Assembly (NCBI RefSeq): GCF_001696715.1
Contig: NZ_MBFM01000002.1
Span: forward strand, 421,321-485,320
Source: Thauera phenolivorans
Lineage (GTDB): Bacteria; Pseudomonadota; Gammaproteobacteria; Burkholderiales; Rhodocyclaceae
Direction: 5' to 3'
DNA: 64,000 nt
Of the stretch, positions 37,962 through 46,817 are shown in pieces (positions within the stretch are counted from its first letter, which is position 1; each line of letters starts with the position of its first letter). The notes beneath the pieces are model-generated. The model had not been told where the DNA came from. It worked only from the letters and a program-made list of their open reading frames with translations, and searched no databases. The position numbers were made by a program, and so were the translations under genes.

Positions 37962-38369
37962 TTACATCAGGTCGATGCTGGCGCCGGCCTTGGCCACCTG
38001 GGCGTCCTGATCGGGTTTCATGCCGGAGACGCCGACCGCCCCGATCACCTGACCGTCGAAGATTACCGGCACACCGCCCCCGAGGGTAGCACTGAGCACC
38101 GGCGCGGAGAGAAACGCGGTGCGACCGTTGTTGATCATGTCTTCGTAGCTCTGCGACTCGCGCCGCCCGAGCGCTGAGGTGCGCGCCTTTTCGATCGCCA
38201 GGTAGGCGCCCACCGGCGCGCAGCCGTCGAGGCGCACCAGCGCGAGCGGATGACCGCCGTCGTCGACCACCGCGATCGCCATCGGCCACTGGTTGTTCTC
38301 GGCCTCGGCGCGCGCCGCGGCGATGATGCGGGCGACGTCGTCGTGGCCCAGGATGGCTTTCGTCTTCAT
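37962..38369 (-). CDS. glcG: GlcG/HbpS-family protein
   Basis: 135 residues of the GlcG/HbpS fold (DUF336): a helix LGHDDVARIIAAARAEAE, then WPMAIAVVDDGGHPLALVRLDG, and the C-terminal DGQVIGAVGVSGMKPDQDAQVAKAG. Members bind haem or corrinoids in some systems; in the glc operon the role is unknown. Position between glcF and glcB is the same as in E. coli. Confidence 0.92.
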   Translation of the reverse strand: MKTKAILGHDDVARIIAAARAEAENNQWPMAIAVVDDGGHPLALVRLDGCAPVGAYLAIEKARTSALGRRESQSYEDMINNGRTAFLSAPVLSATLGGGVPVIFDGQVIGAVGVSGMKPDQDAQVAKAGASIDLM

Positions 38370-38397
38370 GCGGAAAAAACTCCAGGTGGTGGTCTTG

Positions 38398-39615
38398 TCA
38401 GGCGAGGGCTTGGTCGACCAGTTCGATCCAGTGCCGCACCGGCGTGCGCCCGGCACCGTCGAGATGGGTCTGGCAGCCGATGTTGGCGGTGGCGATCAGC
38501 TCGGGCTTGCCGCTTTCGAGCGCGTCGAGCTTGTTGTCGCGCAATTTCAGCGACAGTTCGGGCTGGGTGATCGAGTAGGTGCCGGCCGAACCGCAGCACA
38601 GGTGGGCGTCCGGCACCGGGGTGAGCTCGAAGCCGAGCCGGCGCAACACGTCCTCGACCGCCCCGCCGAGCTTCTGCGCGTGCTGCAGGGTGCACGGGCA
38701 GTGGAAGGCGAGCCGCCTGCCCTTGCCGCTGGCGAGCGTCTCCAGCGGCTCCTCGCGCAGGATCTCGACCAGGTCCCTGGCCAGTTCGCTGACCCGCGCG
38801 GCCTTCGCCGCGTAGGCCGGGTCCTGCGCGAGCAGCTTGCCGTATTCCTTGACGAAGGCGCCGCAGCCGCTGGCGGTCTGCACGATCGCCTCGGCGCCGG
38901 ACTGGATCGCCGGCCACCAGGCGTCGATGTTGCGGCGCGCGCGCTCGAGCCCCGCGTGGTGCGCATCGAGGTGATAGTCCACCGCGCCGCAGCAGCCGGC
39001 CTCGGTCGCCGCCACCACGCTGATGCCGAGGCGATCGAGCACGCGCGCGGTGGCGGCATTGGTGTTGGGCGACAGCGTCGGCTGCACGCAGCCCTCGAGC
39101 ATCAGCATCCTGCGGCCGTGGCGCGCCGCCGGACGCGCCCCGGGAGCGGCGATCGTTCTCGGCAGCTTGTCGGCGAGCTTGGCGGGCAGCAGCGGACGCA
39201 CCGCCTGGCCGATGCTGCCGAGCGCCTTGAACAGCGTCGGGCGCGGCAGCACCGCACGCAGCGCCTCGCGCTGCAGCCGGTCGGCCAGCGGGCGTGGCGC
39301 CAGCTCGGCGGCCACCGCACGGCCGATGTCGAGCAACGAGTGATACTCCACCCCCGACGGGCAGGTGGTCTCGCAGTTGCGGCAGCTCAGGCAGCGGTCG
39401 AGATGGATGCGGGTCGCCTCGGTGATCGGCTGGCCCTCGAGCATCTGCTTCATCAGGTAGATGCGTCCGCGCGGCCCGTCGAGCTCGTTGCCGAGGAGCT
39501 GATAGGTCGGGCAGGTCGCGTTGCAGAAGCCGCAATGCACGCAGGTGCGCAGGATGCGCTCGGCTTCCTCCGCGCGCGGCAGGCGCTTGGCGACTTCGCT
39601 CAGGTTCGTTTGCAT
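38398..39615 (-). CDS. glcF: Glycolate oxidase iron-sulfur subunit
   Basis: 405 residues. Two 4Fe-4S motifs, CVHCGFCNATCP (Cys25, 28, 31, 35) and CLSCRNCETTCP about 50 residues later, are followed by two CCG domains (CCGAVDYH and CCGSAGTY) characteristic of heterodisulfide-reductase-like subunits. It carries electrons from the GlcD/GlcE flavoproteins to the quinone pool. The ATG at 39615 starts MQTNLSEVAKRLPR, next to glcE with a 16-bp gap. Confidence 0.96.
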   Translation of the reverse strand: MQTNLSEVAKRLPRAEEAERILRTCVHCGFCNATCPTYQLLGNELDGPRGRIYLMKQMLEGQPITEATRIHLDRCLSCRNCETTCPSGVEYHSLLDIGRAVAAELAPRPLADRLQREALRAVLPRPTLFKALGSIGQAVRPLLPAKLADKLPRTIAAPGARPAARHGRRMLMLEGCVQPTLSPNTNAATARVLDRLGISVVAATEAGCCGAVDYHLDAHHAGLERARRNIDAWWPAIQSGAEAIVQTASGCGAFVKEYGKLLAQDPAYAAKAARVSELARDLVEILREEPLETLASGKGRRLAFHCPCTLQHAQKLGGAVEDVLRRLGFELTPVPDAHLCCGSAGTYSITQPELSLKLRDNKLDALESGKPELIATANIGCQTHLDGAGRTPVRHWIELVDQALA

Positions 39616-39631
39616 GTCGTGTTCCCGGGGA

Positions 39632-40699
39632 TCAGAGCTCGGCGTACATGCGCCCGGGGTTGAACACCCCCTTCGGGTCGAGTGCCGCCTTGAGCTGGCG
39701 GTGATAGCGCAGCAGGCCCGCGGGCAGCGGCTGCAGCGGGCTGTCGACCATGCCCGCCGTGAAGCAGGCCGCATGCCCGCCGGCGTCGGTCGCAATGGCG
39801 CGAATCCGCTCGGCCGGCGCGTCGGACTTCAGCCAGCGCTGGGCGCCGCCCCAGTCGATGAGCTGGTCGCCCGGCAGATCGAGCAGCGCGGCATGGACCG
39901 GCACCGACAGCCGCCACAGGGGGCGCGGGTCGGCGAAGAAGGCCAGCCGGTGCTCGCGCAGTTCGCGCCAGAAGCCGGCGTCGAGTTCCTCTCCGCCGAG
40001 GCGCTCGCGCGCGGCCTGGACCGAGCCCTCGCCCCCCTCGAGGCGCAGGTTGAGCGCCTCGCCCTCGTGGCAGGCGGCACTGATCGGCAGCGGCTGCTGG
40101 CCCCATTCGGCGAACTTCGCCAGCGCGGTCGCGGGAGTCATCGCGATGCGCAGACTGGCGGAGGCGCGCGGCAGCGGCAGCACCTTCAGCGAAACCTCGG
40201 TGAGCAGGCCGAGGCAGCCGAGGCTGCCGGCCATCAGGCGCGAGAGGTCGTAGCCGGCGACGTTCTTCATGACCTCGCCGCCGAAGCGCAGGTGCTTGGC
40301 TTGCCCGGTGATCACCCGGCAGCCGAGCACGAAATCGCGCACCGCGCCCACCCACGGGCGGCGCGGACCGGACAGGCCGGCGGCGACCATGCCACCGACC
40401 GTGGCGCCGGCGCCGAAGTGCGGCGGCTCACAGGCGAGCTGCTGGCCGGCGTCGGCGAGCACCGCCTCGAGATCGGCGAGCGGGGTGCCGGCACGCACGC
40501 TGACCACCAGCTCGCTCGGATCGTAGCTGACGACGCCGCGATGGCCGCGGGTGTCGATCGGCGCGCCGTCGACCGCCCGTCCGTAGAAACCCTTGCTGCC
40601 CCCGCCACGGATGCGCAGCGGGGTGTTCGAAGCGAGCGCCGCCTCTACCCGGGTGAGCAGGTCGGCGCTGCAATCGGCATTGACGATGTCGACACTCAT
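39632..40699 (-). CDS. glcE: Glycolate oxidase FAD-binding subunit GlcE
   Basis: 355 residues of the PCMH-type FAD-binding fold: LRIRGGGSKGFYG, VSYDPSELVVSVRAGTPLADLEAVLA, FGAGATVGGMVAAGLSGPRRPWVGAVRDFVLG and FGGEVMKNVAGYDLSRLMAGSLG. It is the shorter flavin subunit that pairs with GlcD. Its ATG overlaps the final base of the glcD stop codon, so the two are tightly coupled. Confidence 0.95.
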   Translation of the reverse strand: MSVDIVNADCSADLLTRVEAALASNTPLRIRGGGSKGFYGRAVDGAPIDTRGHRGVVSYDPSELVVSVRAGTPLADLEAVLADAGQQLACEPPHFGAGATVGGMVAAGLSGPRRPWVGAVRDFVLGCRVITGQAKHLRFGGEVMKNVAGYDLSRLMAGSLGCLGLLTEVSLKVLPLPRASASLRIAMTPATALAKFAEWGQQPLPISAACHEGEALNLRLEGGEGSVQAARERLGGEELDAGFWRELREHRLAFFADPRPLWRLSVPVHAALLDLPGDQLIDWGGAQRWLKSDAPAERIRAIATDAGGHAACFTAGMVDSPLQPLPAGLLRYHRQLKAALDPKGVFNPGRMYAEL

Positions 40700-42198
40700 C
40701 AGAAACGCTCCAGCTCGGAGAACGGCAGCTTGCCGCCGTGCACCCGCAGCGCGCCGTAGTCGGCACAGCGGTTTAGGGTGGGGATGTTCTTGCCGGGGTT
40801 GAGCAGCCCTTCGGCGTCGAAGGCCGCCTTCACCGCGTGGAAGCAGCCGATCTCGTCCGGATTGAACTGGGTGCACATCTGGTTGATCTTCTCGCGGCCG
40901 ACGCCGTGCTCGCCGGTGATGGTGCCGCCGACCGCGACGCACAGCTCGAGGATCTCGCCGCCGAGCGCCTCGGCGCGCTCGAGCTCGCCCGGCTGGTTGG
41001 CATCGAACAGGATCAGCGGGTGCATGTTGCCGTCGCCGGCATGGAACACGTTGGCCACCTGCAGGCCGTACTTCTCCGCCAGCTCGGCGGTGCCCTTGAG
41101 CACGCGCGGCAGGTGGCGCCGGGGGATGGTGCCGTCCATGCAGTAGTAATCGGGCGACATGCGGCCGACCGCCGGGAAGGCGTTCTTGCGACCGGCCCAG
41201 AAGCGCGCGCGCTCGGCCTCGTCGCGGGCGAGGCTGACCTCGGTGGCGCCGGCGCGCTCGAGCACCGCGCGCACCCGCGCGATGTCTTCCTGCACGTCGG
41301 ACTCGACCCCGTCGAGCTCGCACAGCAGGATCGCCTCGGCCTCGACCGGGTAGCCGGCGTGGATGAACTCCTCCGCGGCGCGGATCGCGAGCTGGTCCAT
41401 CATCTCGAGGCCGCCGGGAATGATGCCGGCGGCGATGATGTCGCCCACCGCGCGGCCGGCCTTGTCCACCGAATCGAAGCTCGCCATCAGCACCCTCGCC
41501 ACGCGCGGCGTGGGCAACAGCTTCACCGTGACCTCGGTGACGATGCCGAGCATGCCCTCGGACCCGGTAAACAGCGCCATCAGGTCGAAGCCGGGCGCGT
41601 CGAGCGCGTCGGCGCCGAGGGTGAGCGGCTCGCCCTCGATCGTCAGCACCTCGAGCTTGAGCAGGTTGTGCACCGTCAGGCCGTATTTCAGACAGTGCAC
41701 GCCGCCGGCATTCTCCGCGACGTTGCCGCCGATGGTGCACGCGATCTGGGAAGAGGGGTCCGGCGCGTAATAGAGCCCGTAGGGCGCGGCCGCCTGCGAG
41801 ATCGCGAGGTTGCGCACGCCGGGCTGGACGCGCGCGCAGCGGCCGGCGGGGTTGAGTTCGAGGATGCGGTTGAAGCGCGCCATCACCAGCAACACCCCCT
41901 GCTCGAGCGGCAGCGCGCCGCCCGACAGGCCGGTGCCGGCGCCGCGTGCGACCACAGGCACCCGGCGCGCGTGACACAGCCTGAGCACCGCGGCGGCCTG
42001 CTCGATGCGCGCGGGCAGCACCACCAGCAGCGGCACCGCGCGATATGCCGACAGGCCGTCGCATTCGAAGGGGCGCAGATCCTCCTCGGCATGCAGGATC
42101 TCGAGGTCGGGCACCGCCGCGCGCATCTCGGCGAGCAGCGTCTGGCGATCGGTCTTCGTCAGCGGGCCGTCGAGGCGTTCGTCATAGAGCAGGTTCAT
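40699..42198 (-). CDS. glcD: Glycolate oxidase catalytic subunit GlcD
   Basis: 499 residues. The FAD-binding PCMH domain has VPVVARGAGTGLSGGALP and CTIGGNVAENAGGVHCLKYG. The C-terminal FAD-oxidase domain has NVFHAGDGNMHPLILFD and the closing GEHGVGREKINQM. It oxidises glycolate to glyoxylate. The ATG at 42198 gives MNLLYDERLDGPL. It is the first gene of the minus-strand glc operon, reading away from glcC across a 200-bp control region. Confidence 0.96.
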   Translation of the reverse strand: MNLLYDERLDGPLTKTDRQTLLAEMRAAVPDLEILHAEEDLRPFECDGLSAYRAVPLLVVLPARIEQAAAVLRLCHARRVPVVARGAGTGLSGGALPLEQGVLLVMARFNRILELNPAGRCARVQPGVRNLAISQAAAPYGLYYAPDPSSQIACTIGGNVAENAGGVHCLKYGLTVHNLLKLEVLTIEGEPLTLGADALDAPGFDLMALFTGSEGMLGIVTEVTVKLLPTPRVARVLMASFDSVDKAGRAVGDIIAAGIIPGGLEMMDQLAIRAAEEFIHAGYPVEAEAILLCELDGVESDVQEDIARVRAVLERAGATEVSLARDEAERARFWAGRKNAFPAVGRMSPDYYCMDGTIPRRHLPRVLKGTAELAEKYGLQVANVFHAGDGNMHPLILFDANQPGELERAEALGGEILELCVAVGGTITGEHGVGREKINQMCTQFNPDEIGCFHAVKAAFDAEGLLNPGKNIPTLNRCADYGALRVHGGKLPFSELERF

Positions 42199-42311
42199 GC
42201 GTGTCGCTCTCCAGGGTTTGCCGATGCAGGCGCCAGCCAGATTTGCCCGCTCGGCGCAGAACTCGGCGAATGCTAAGAGCGGAGGGTCGCAAAGGTCCAA
42301 TGGTTTTTTAG

Positions 42312-42322
42312 TGGTCGGACCA
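42312..42322. promoter_or_regulatory. FadR-family operator in the glcC/glcD intergenic region
   Basis: The perfect palindrome TGGTC-G-GACCA fits the TGGT-N3-ACCA half-site pattern of FadR-type GntR regulators. It lies 113 bp upstream of glcD and 76 bp upstream of glcC. A TATACT -10-like box for the plus strand is at 42347-42352, which would place the operator centre near -42, a typical activator position. Confidence 0.65.
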
Positions 42323-42398
42323 GTTTTTTTCTATTGTAGTCACCGCTATACTTTTTTGACCCTTTCCTTTCAGCGACTTGCCAAACGTGCCCAGCCCC

Positions 42399-43217
42399 AT
42401 GCCGCCCCTACAAATCACGGGTCGGACCACTGATCACCGCTTCGCCAACGCGGCGACCGGACTCGAACGCCGCCAGGTCGCCGACATCGTGGCCGAGCGC
42501 ATCGAGCGCCTGATCGTCGACGGCGTGCTCAAGCCGGGCCAGGCCCTGCCCTCCGAGCGCAGCCTGTGCGCCAAGCTGGGCGTTTCGCGCTCGGCGCTGC
42601 GCGAGGGGCTGCGCGTGCTGCGCGGCCTGGGCATCATCGAGACCGCCCACGGCCGCGGCTCCTTCGTCGCCCGTCTGTCGCGCGCGCCCGACGACAGCCC
42701 GCTGATGCACCTGTTCAGCTCGCAGCCGCGCACCCTCTACGACCTGCTCGAGGTGCGCGCCCTGCTCGAGGGCGAATCCGCCCGCCTCGCCGCCTTGCGC
42801 GGCACCCCGGCCGACTTCGTGCTGATCGGCCGTCGCTACGAGGAGATGCTGGGCGCCGCCGACGATGCGCCCGGCACCGACCCCCAGCGCCACGCCCGCC
42901 TCGACCACGCCTTCCACCGCGCGATCGCCGAGGCCTCGCACAACCCGGTGCTGGTGCACACCCTGCAATCGCTCACCGACCTGATGCTGAGCTCGGTGTT
43001 CGCCTCGGTGAACAACCTCTACCATCGCCCGCCCCAGAAGCGGCAGATCGACCGCCAGCACGCCCGCCTCTACCAGGCGGTGATCGACCGCCAGCCCGAA
43101 CGCGCGCAGCGCGCCGCGCTCGAGCACATCGGCAGCGTGCTGGAGAACTTCCGCGAGATCGAACAGGAGGAGCAGCGCCTGGTACGGGCGACGATGCGGC
43201 TCGAAGGCTGGACCTGA
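42399..43217 (+). CDS. glcC: GntR/FadR-family regulator of glycolate utilisation
   Basis: 272 residues. The N-terminal winged helix (RQVADIVAERIERLIVDGVLKPGQALPSERSLCAKLGVSRSALREGLRVLRGLGIIETAHGRGSFV) is followed by a seven-helix FCD ligand domain, which probably senses glycolate through metal-bound His residues in ARLDHAFHRAIAEASHN. The context is identical to E. coli glcC, divergent from glcD. I chose the ATG at 42399; TTG at 42378 and GTG at 42387 are also in frame, and no ribosome binding site clearly decides. Confidence 0.9.
   Translation: MPPLQITGRTTDHRFANAATGLERRQVADIVAERIERLIVDGVLKPGQALPSERSLCAKLGVSRSALREGLRVLRGLGIIETAHGRGSFVARLSRAPDDSPLMHLFSSQPRTLYDLLEVRALLEGESARLAALRGTPADFVLIGRRYEEMLGAADDAPGTDPQRHARLDHAFHRAIAEASHNPVLVHTLQSLTDLMLSSVFASVNNLYHRPPQKRQIDRQHARLYQAVIDRQPERAQRAALEHIGSVLENFREIEQEEQRLVRATMRLEGWT
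42419..42429. promoter_or_regulatory. Second operator-like site in the glcC start region
   Basis: GGGTC-G-GACCA differs from the upstream palindrome by one base and lies 97 bp after the end of that site, inside the first codons of glcC. Confidence 0.45.
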
Positions 43218-43248
43218 GCGGCGGCGGGGGTGCGGCAGGCGCGGGGAA

Positions 43249-43361
43249 CGCCGCGACGGCGGTGGTGACGCGGCGGTCGCCGCTGTTACCGGGGACGTGC
43301 TGTAGGAGCGGCGACCGCCGCGACGGCGGTGGTGACGCGGCGGTCGCCGCTGCTACCCGGG
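43249..43361. repeat. 46-bp direct repeat with REP-like units (class B)
   Basis: CGCCGCGACGGCGGTGGTGA and the following 26 bases occur at 43249-43294 and again at 43316-43361 with two or three differences. Each copy contains GCGGCGGTCGCCGCTG, a palindrome. Between them lies TGTAGGAGCGGCGACCGCCG (43301-43320), a REP-like head and stem. It fills the gap between glcC and the converging polyamine-synthase-fold gene and no terminator of the usual kind is visible there. Confidence 0.7.
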
Positions 43362-43382
43362 GTCCGGGAGGCGCCGTGGGGC

Positions 43383-44231
43383 TCAATCGTCCGCTGCGTC
43401 GCCGTCGTTCCACAGCCCTGGCGTGAGCCGGCTGCGGCGGTCGAGGCGCTGCTGGATGCGGGTCGCGAGCGCGGTGAGGTCGAGCGCCGGGTGGACGGAG
43501 GCGAGTTCGCGGGCGCGGCCGCTCAGCTGGCTGCGGCTCGGCGGGAAGCGGCCGCTGCCGCTGGCGAAGACGATGCGGTTGTCGCCGTCCTCGGCGCCGA
43601 CCACCACCACCCGTTCGTCGAAGCAGTCGCGAATGCGCGAGGCATAGAGGCCGTAGCGCGGTTCGCCCGACCAGTGATTCACCACCAGGACGCCGCCGGG
43701 CGCCAGCGTCGCCCGGCAGTCGGCATAGAAGTCGGCGCTGCCGAGCGCCGGCGGCATGCCGTGTGCCGAAAAGCCGTCCACCAGCAGCACGTCGGCATCC
43801 GCCTGCACATCGCGCAGGTAGTCGGCGCCGTCCGCGCACACCACGCGGAAGCGCTCGTCGTCGGCCGGGATGCCGAAGCGTTCGCGCAGCGCGATGATCC
43901 CGGAGTCGATCTCGACCGCGGTGAAGCGCACGTCGGGCAGGCGCGCGAGACAGTACTTCGCCAGCGAGCCGCCACCCAGCCCGATCATGAGGATGTGGCG
44001 CGGCGCGGGCACGAAGAGCAGGAAGCCCATCATCGTGCGCGTGTAGTCGAGCATCAGCGCGCTCGGATCGGCGAGCGACATCAGGCTCTGCACGGTGAGG
44101 CCGTCGAACTGCAGGGAGCGCAGTCCCGCGTGCTCGGCGACGAAGGGATGCTCGCCCAGCCCCTGCGCCTCGCCGGTGTCGCGGGCCGCATCGGTCGCCG
44201 CCTCCCCTGCCGGGCGCCCTTCGCTTGTCAT
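43383..44231 (-). CDS. Spermidine-synthase-fold SAM-dependent protein
   Basis: 282 residues. A Rossmann methyltransferase core with ILMIGLGGGSLAKY (SAM/dcSAM loop) and FTAVEIDSGIIAL, then VLLVDGFSAHGMP and LAPGGVLVVNHW, matches spermidine-synthase-like proteins (SpeE-like, without the N-terminal beta domain). True SpeE has GGGDGG; here the glycine loop reads GLGGGS, so polyamine synthesis is not assured. The ATG at 44231 lies 14 bp beyond the neighbouring methyltransferase stop; the longer GTG-like starts would overlap that gene. Confidence 0.78.
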   Translation of the reverse strand: MTSEGRPAGEAATDAARDTGEAQGLGEHPFVAEHAGLRSLQFDGLTVQSLMSLADPSALMLDYTRTMMGFLLFVPAPRHILMIGLGGGSLAKYCLARLPDVRFTAVEIDSGIIALRERFGIPADDERFRVVCADGADYLRDVQADADVLLVDGFSAHGMPPALGSADFYADCRATLAPGGVLVVNHWSGEPRYGLYASRIRDCFDERVVVVGAEDGDNRIVFASGSGRFPPSRSQLSGRARELASVHPALDLTALATRIQQRLDRRSRLTPGLWNDGDAADD

Positions 44232-44245
44232 CGCGCCCGCCGGTC

Positions 44246-45433
44246 TCAGGCCGCCGCCAGCCGCCATAGCGAGGTGGTCTCCGCTGCACGCGCCGCGTGG
44301 AGGGGGTCGCCCGCGTCGTTTGCCTTGGGATGGCTCGGCCGGATATCGAGCCGGTCGAGCACCTTCAGCCCGCCCGCCTCGATCAGCGCGAGCAGCTCGT
44401 CACGGCTGCGCAGGCCGAGCAACTCGGCCAGGTCCGAGAGGATCAGCCAACCTTCGCCGCCAGCCTCCAGATGCGCGCCGAGCCCGGCGAGGAAGCCGCG
44501 CAGCATCCGGCTGTCGGGGTCGTATACCGCGTTTTCTATGGGCGAACTCGGCCGCGTCGGCAGCCAGGGCGGATTGCACACCACCAGCGGCGCGCGTCCC
44601 GGCGGGAAAAGGTCGGTGTGCACCAGCTCGACGCGTCCGGCCAGGCCAAGGCGGCCGAGGTTGTCGGCGGCGCAGGCGAGCGCGCGCGCATCCTGCTCGG
44701 TCGCCACGATGCGCGCTACGCCGCGGCGGGCGAGCAGCGCGGCGATCACGCCGGTGCCGACGCCGATGTCGAAGGCGAGCGTGCCCGCCGGCAGCGGCGC
44801 TCGCTGCACGAGCGCGAGGTATTCGCCGCGTACCGGCGAGAACACCCCATAGTGCGGATGGATGCGCGCGCCGAGCGCCGCGATCTCCACCCCCTTGCGC
44901 CGCCACTCGTGGGCGCCGATCACCCCGAGCAGTTCGCGCAGCGAGGCGACGAAGGGCTCGCCCGGGGCCGGCCCCCAAGCCTCGGTGCACGCTTCGCCGA
45001 CCTCGGGCGCGCGCCGCAACGGGATCGCGTAGTCGCCGTCGAAGGGCAGCAGCAGCATCCCCAGGGTGCGCGCGCGCTGCGCCTGCGCCTGGCGGTGGAG
45101 ATGGAAGGCCTCGGGCATCGCGATCGGCGGCTTCTTGCGCGGCTTCTTCCCCGTGCGGCGCTCGTCGATGCGGCGCGCGATCGCCTGCAGCAGCTGGCGC
45201 GCGTTGTGGTAATCGCCGCGCCACAGCAGCGACGTTCCCTCGGAGGCCAGCCGGAAAGCCGTGTCGGCGGTCATCGTGTCGTCCACCACCTGCACCCGCC
45301 GTGGCGCCGGTGCGCCGCTCTCCGAGCGCCAGACCGCACTGCGCGTCTCGTCGCCTTCGGTCCATTCGATGCGCGGCGCGTCGTCTCGCGCCGCCTGTTC
45401 GTACTGCGCCCGTCGCTTCTGTAATTCGTCCAC
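44246..45433 (-). CDS. Class I SAM methyltransferase with NPPW motif
   Basis: 395 residues with a GTG start. The N-terminal 190 residues form a helical domain of unknown role with a basic GKKPRKKPP stretch. The C-terminal half is a methyltransferase: LAFDIGVGTGVIAALLARRG (motif I), RIVATEQDARAL and VVCNPPWLP (motif IV), the NPP[YW] signature of enzymes that methylate planar nitrogen in glutamine, adenine or guanine. It is therefore likely an RNA or protein N-methyltransferase of the HemK/RlmG/RsmC kind. Target unknown. The gene upstream on this strand (NYN) ends 82 bp before it. Confidence 0.82.
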   Translation of the reverse strand: MDELQKRRAQYEQAARDDAPRIEWTEGDETRSAVWRSESGAPAPRRVQVVDDTMTADTAFRLASEGTSLLWRGDYHNARQLLQAIARRIDERRTGKKPRKKPPIAMPEAFHLHRQAQAQRARTLGMLLLPFDGDYAIPLRRAPEVGEACTEAWGPAPGEPFVASLRELLGVIGAHEWRRKGVEIAALGARIHPHYGVFSPVRGEYLALVQRAPLPAGTLAFDIGVGTGVIAALLARRGVARIVATEQDARALACAADNLGRLGLAGRVELVHTDLFPPGRAPLVVCNPPWLPTRPSSPIENAVYDPDSRMLRGFLAGLGAHLEAGGEGWLILSDLAELLGLRSRDELLALIEAGGLKVLDRLDIRPSHPKANDAGDPLHAARAAETTSLWRLAAA

Positions 45434-45515
45434 TTTCCGCCCCGTCCGTTGAAGGTAAGTCCCTGTCCAGCCATCGGTCGCCGCTTCTCGGGCGCCCGAT
45501 CTCGGGCGTCCCCGG

Positions 45516-46817
45516 TCAGGCGCCCGCGATCCAGCGCCTGATCGCGCTGTCGAGCGCGCCGTCGATCACCATCTGCTCGCGCAGGCACAGCGAGCGCACG
45601 TTGTCCGCCAGCTTGCGGCTCAGCGAGCCGACGTCGTCGCGGCCTTCGCCGAAGACGTGCCCGCGGAAAAGCAGGCCGCGCACGACGAAGGTAACGTCGG
45701 CGCGACTGACGCCGTTGCCCGCCTCGCGACAGCGATCGCGGACCCGCTTACTGGTCTCGTTGAGCTCGAAGGGACGCTCGCCGAGGTCCTGCGCCAGCGC
45801 GGCAAACACCTGACGGTACTTGTCGGGATGGAGCAGCGGCACGCCGGTGACCTCGTGCACCTGCCGCGCGGCCGGCAGCAGGTCGGCGAAGTCGCCCCAG
45901 TCGAGCTGCGGCCCCTGGACGATGCGGTCGGCGAGCGGCTGGCGCGCCGGGTCGTAGGCGCGACCGCCGGAATCGCTCCAGTCGAAGGCCACGCCGGCAG
46001 GTGCCAGATGTTCCACGTAGCGGCGGAAGGAGCCCCTGCCCTTCCAGTCGGCCGCGAGCTCCGGATGACTGGCCAGCACCAGCGACGCGAGGCGCCCGCA
46101 GGCGACCGGCTCGGCCGCCGCCGTCACCGCCTCGCGGATGAGCCGGACGACCGCCGGCCCCTCGTCCGCATCGCTCGCCTCCGCCGGCGTCGGCGGCTCG
46201 ATCAACCCCTCCGCGGGGGACGCCGCCGGCATCGCCACGCTGAACTCAGCCGCGGCCACCGCGGTCGCCCCGACCGGCGCGACCGCCTCGTCCTCGTCGC
46301 GGAAGCCGAGCGCAGCGCGCATGAACTCGTCCTGGTCGATCAGCAGGTCGGCCGAGGCCCGGTAGGCGGCCGAGGGAAAGCCGATCGCGAGCACCGTCGT
46401 GCGCCGGTCCCAGCGCCGCAGCTTGCGCAGCACCGGGGTGAAGTCGGCGTCGGCCGAGAACACGATGAACTCGTCGTAGTGCGCCTCGTGCTGCAGGAGG
46501 TCGACGATGTCGAGCACCATGTGGATGTCGGTGCTGGTCTTGCCCTCGCCGGTGAGCGCCGGGCAGTCGATGATCTCGAAGCCGGCCAGGTTGAACGAGG
46601 GCCGGAAGCGCTGGTAGGCCTGCGGGTTGAGATAGCAGCGTCGCACCAGTACCCGCCGGCGGGCGCCTTCCGCGACGTGCTCGGGCAGCGCCAGCGAATC
46701 GATGATCCAGTTCATCCACTCCTGCGGCCGGCGCGCGAAGCGGTCGGCGCTGGCCTGGTCGAGCTTGCGCAGCCCGGAGTAGACATTGTCGAAGTCGACG
46801 AACAGCGCGCTTTTCAT
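45516..46817 (-). CDS. NYN-domain protein, larger type
   Basis: 433 residues. The N-terminal NYN/PIN-like domain shows acidic residues in ALFVDFDNVYSGL, GKTSTDIHMVLDIVDL and FIVFSADADFTPVL, matching the positions in the shorter NYN protein at 25266-26018. It is followed by a linker and two ~80-residue modules (EGPAVVRLIREAVTAAAEPVACGRLASLVLASHP and later FAALAQDLGERPFELNETSKRVRDRCREAG) that may be winged-helix or LOTUS-like. Its start overlaps the GNAT stop by 4 nt, the last link of a coupled chain tadA-YkuD-GNAT-NYN. Predicted metal-dependent RNase; no experimental role. Confidence 0.85.
   Translation of the reverse strand: MKSALFVDFDNVYSGLRKLDQASADRFARRPQEWMNWIIDSLALPEHVAEGARRRVLVRRCYLNPQAYQRFRPSFNLAGFEIIDCPALTGEGKTSTDIHMVLDIVDLLQHEAHYDEFIVFSADADFTPVLRKLRRWDRRTTVLAIGFPSAAYRASADLLIDQDEFMRAALGFRDEDEAVAPVGATAVAAAEFSVAMPAASPAEGLIEPPTPAEASDADEGPAVVRLIREAVTAAAEPVACGRLASLVLASHPELAADWKGRGSFRRYVEHLAPAGVAFDWSDSGGRAYDPARQPLADRIVQGPQLDWGDFADLLPAARQVHEVTGVPLLHPDKYRQVFAALAQDLGERPFELNETSKRVRDRCREAGNGVSRADVTFVVRGLLFRGHVFGEGRDDVGSLSRKLADNVRSLCLREQMVIDGALDSAIRRWIAGA

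Noticed and set aside
35727-38177. 816-codon plus-strand frame opposite glcB and glcG
   Set aside because: Antisense shadow of malate synthase with no recognisable domain.
43249-43361. CRISPR-like array
   Set aside because: Only two copies, separated by 21 bp and overlapping REP-like stems; no cas genes.
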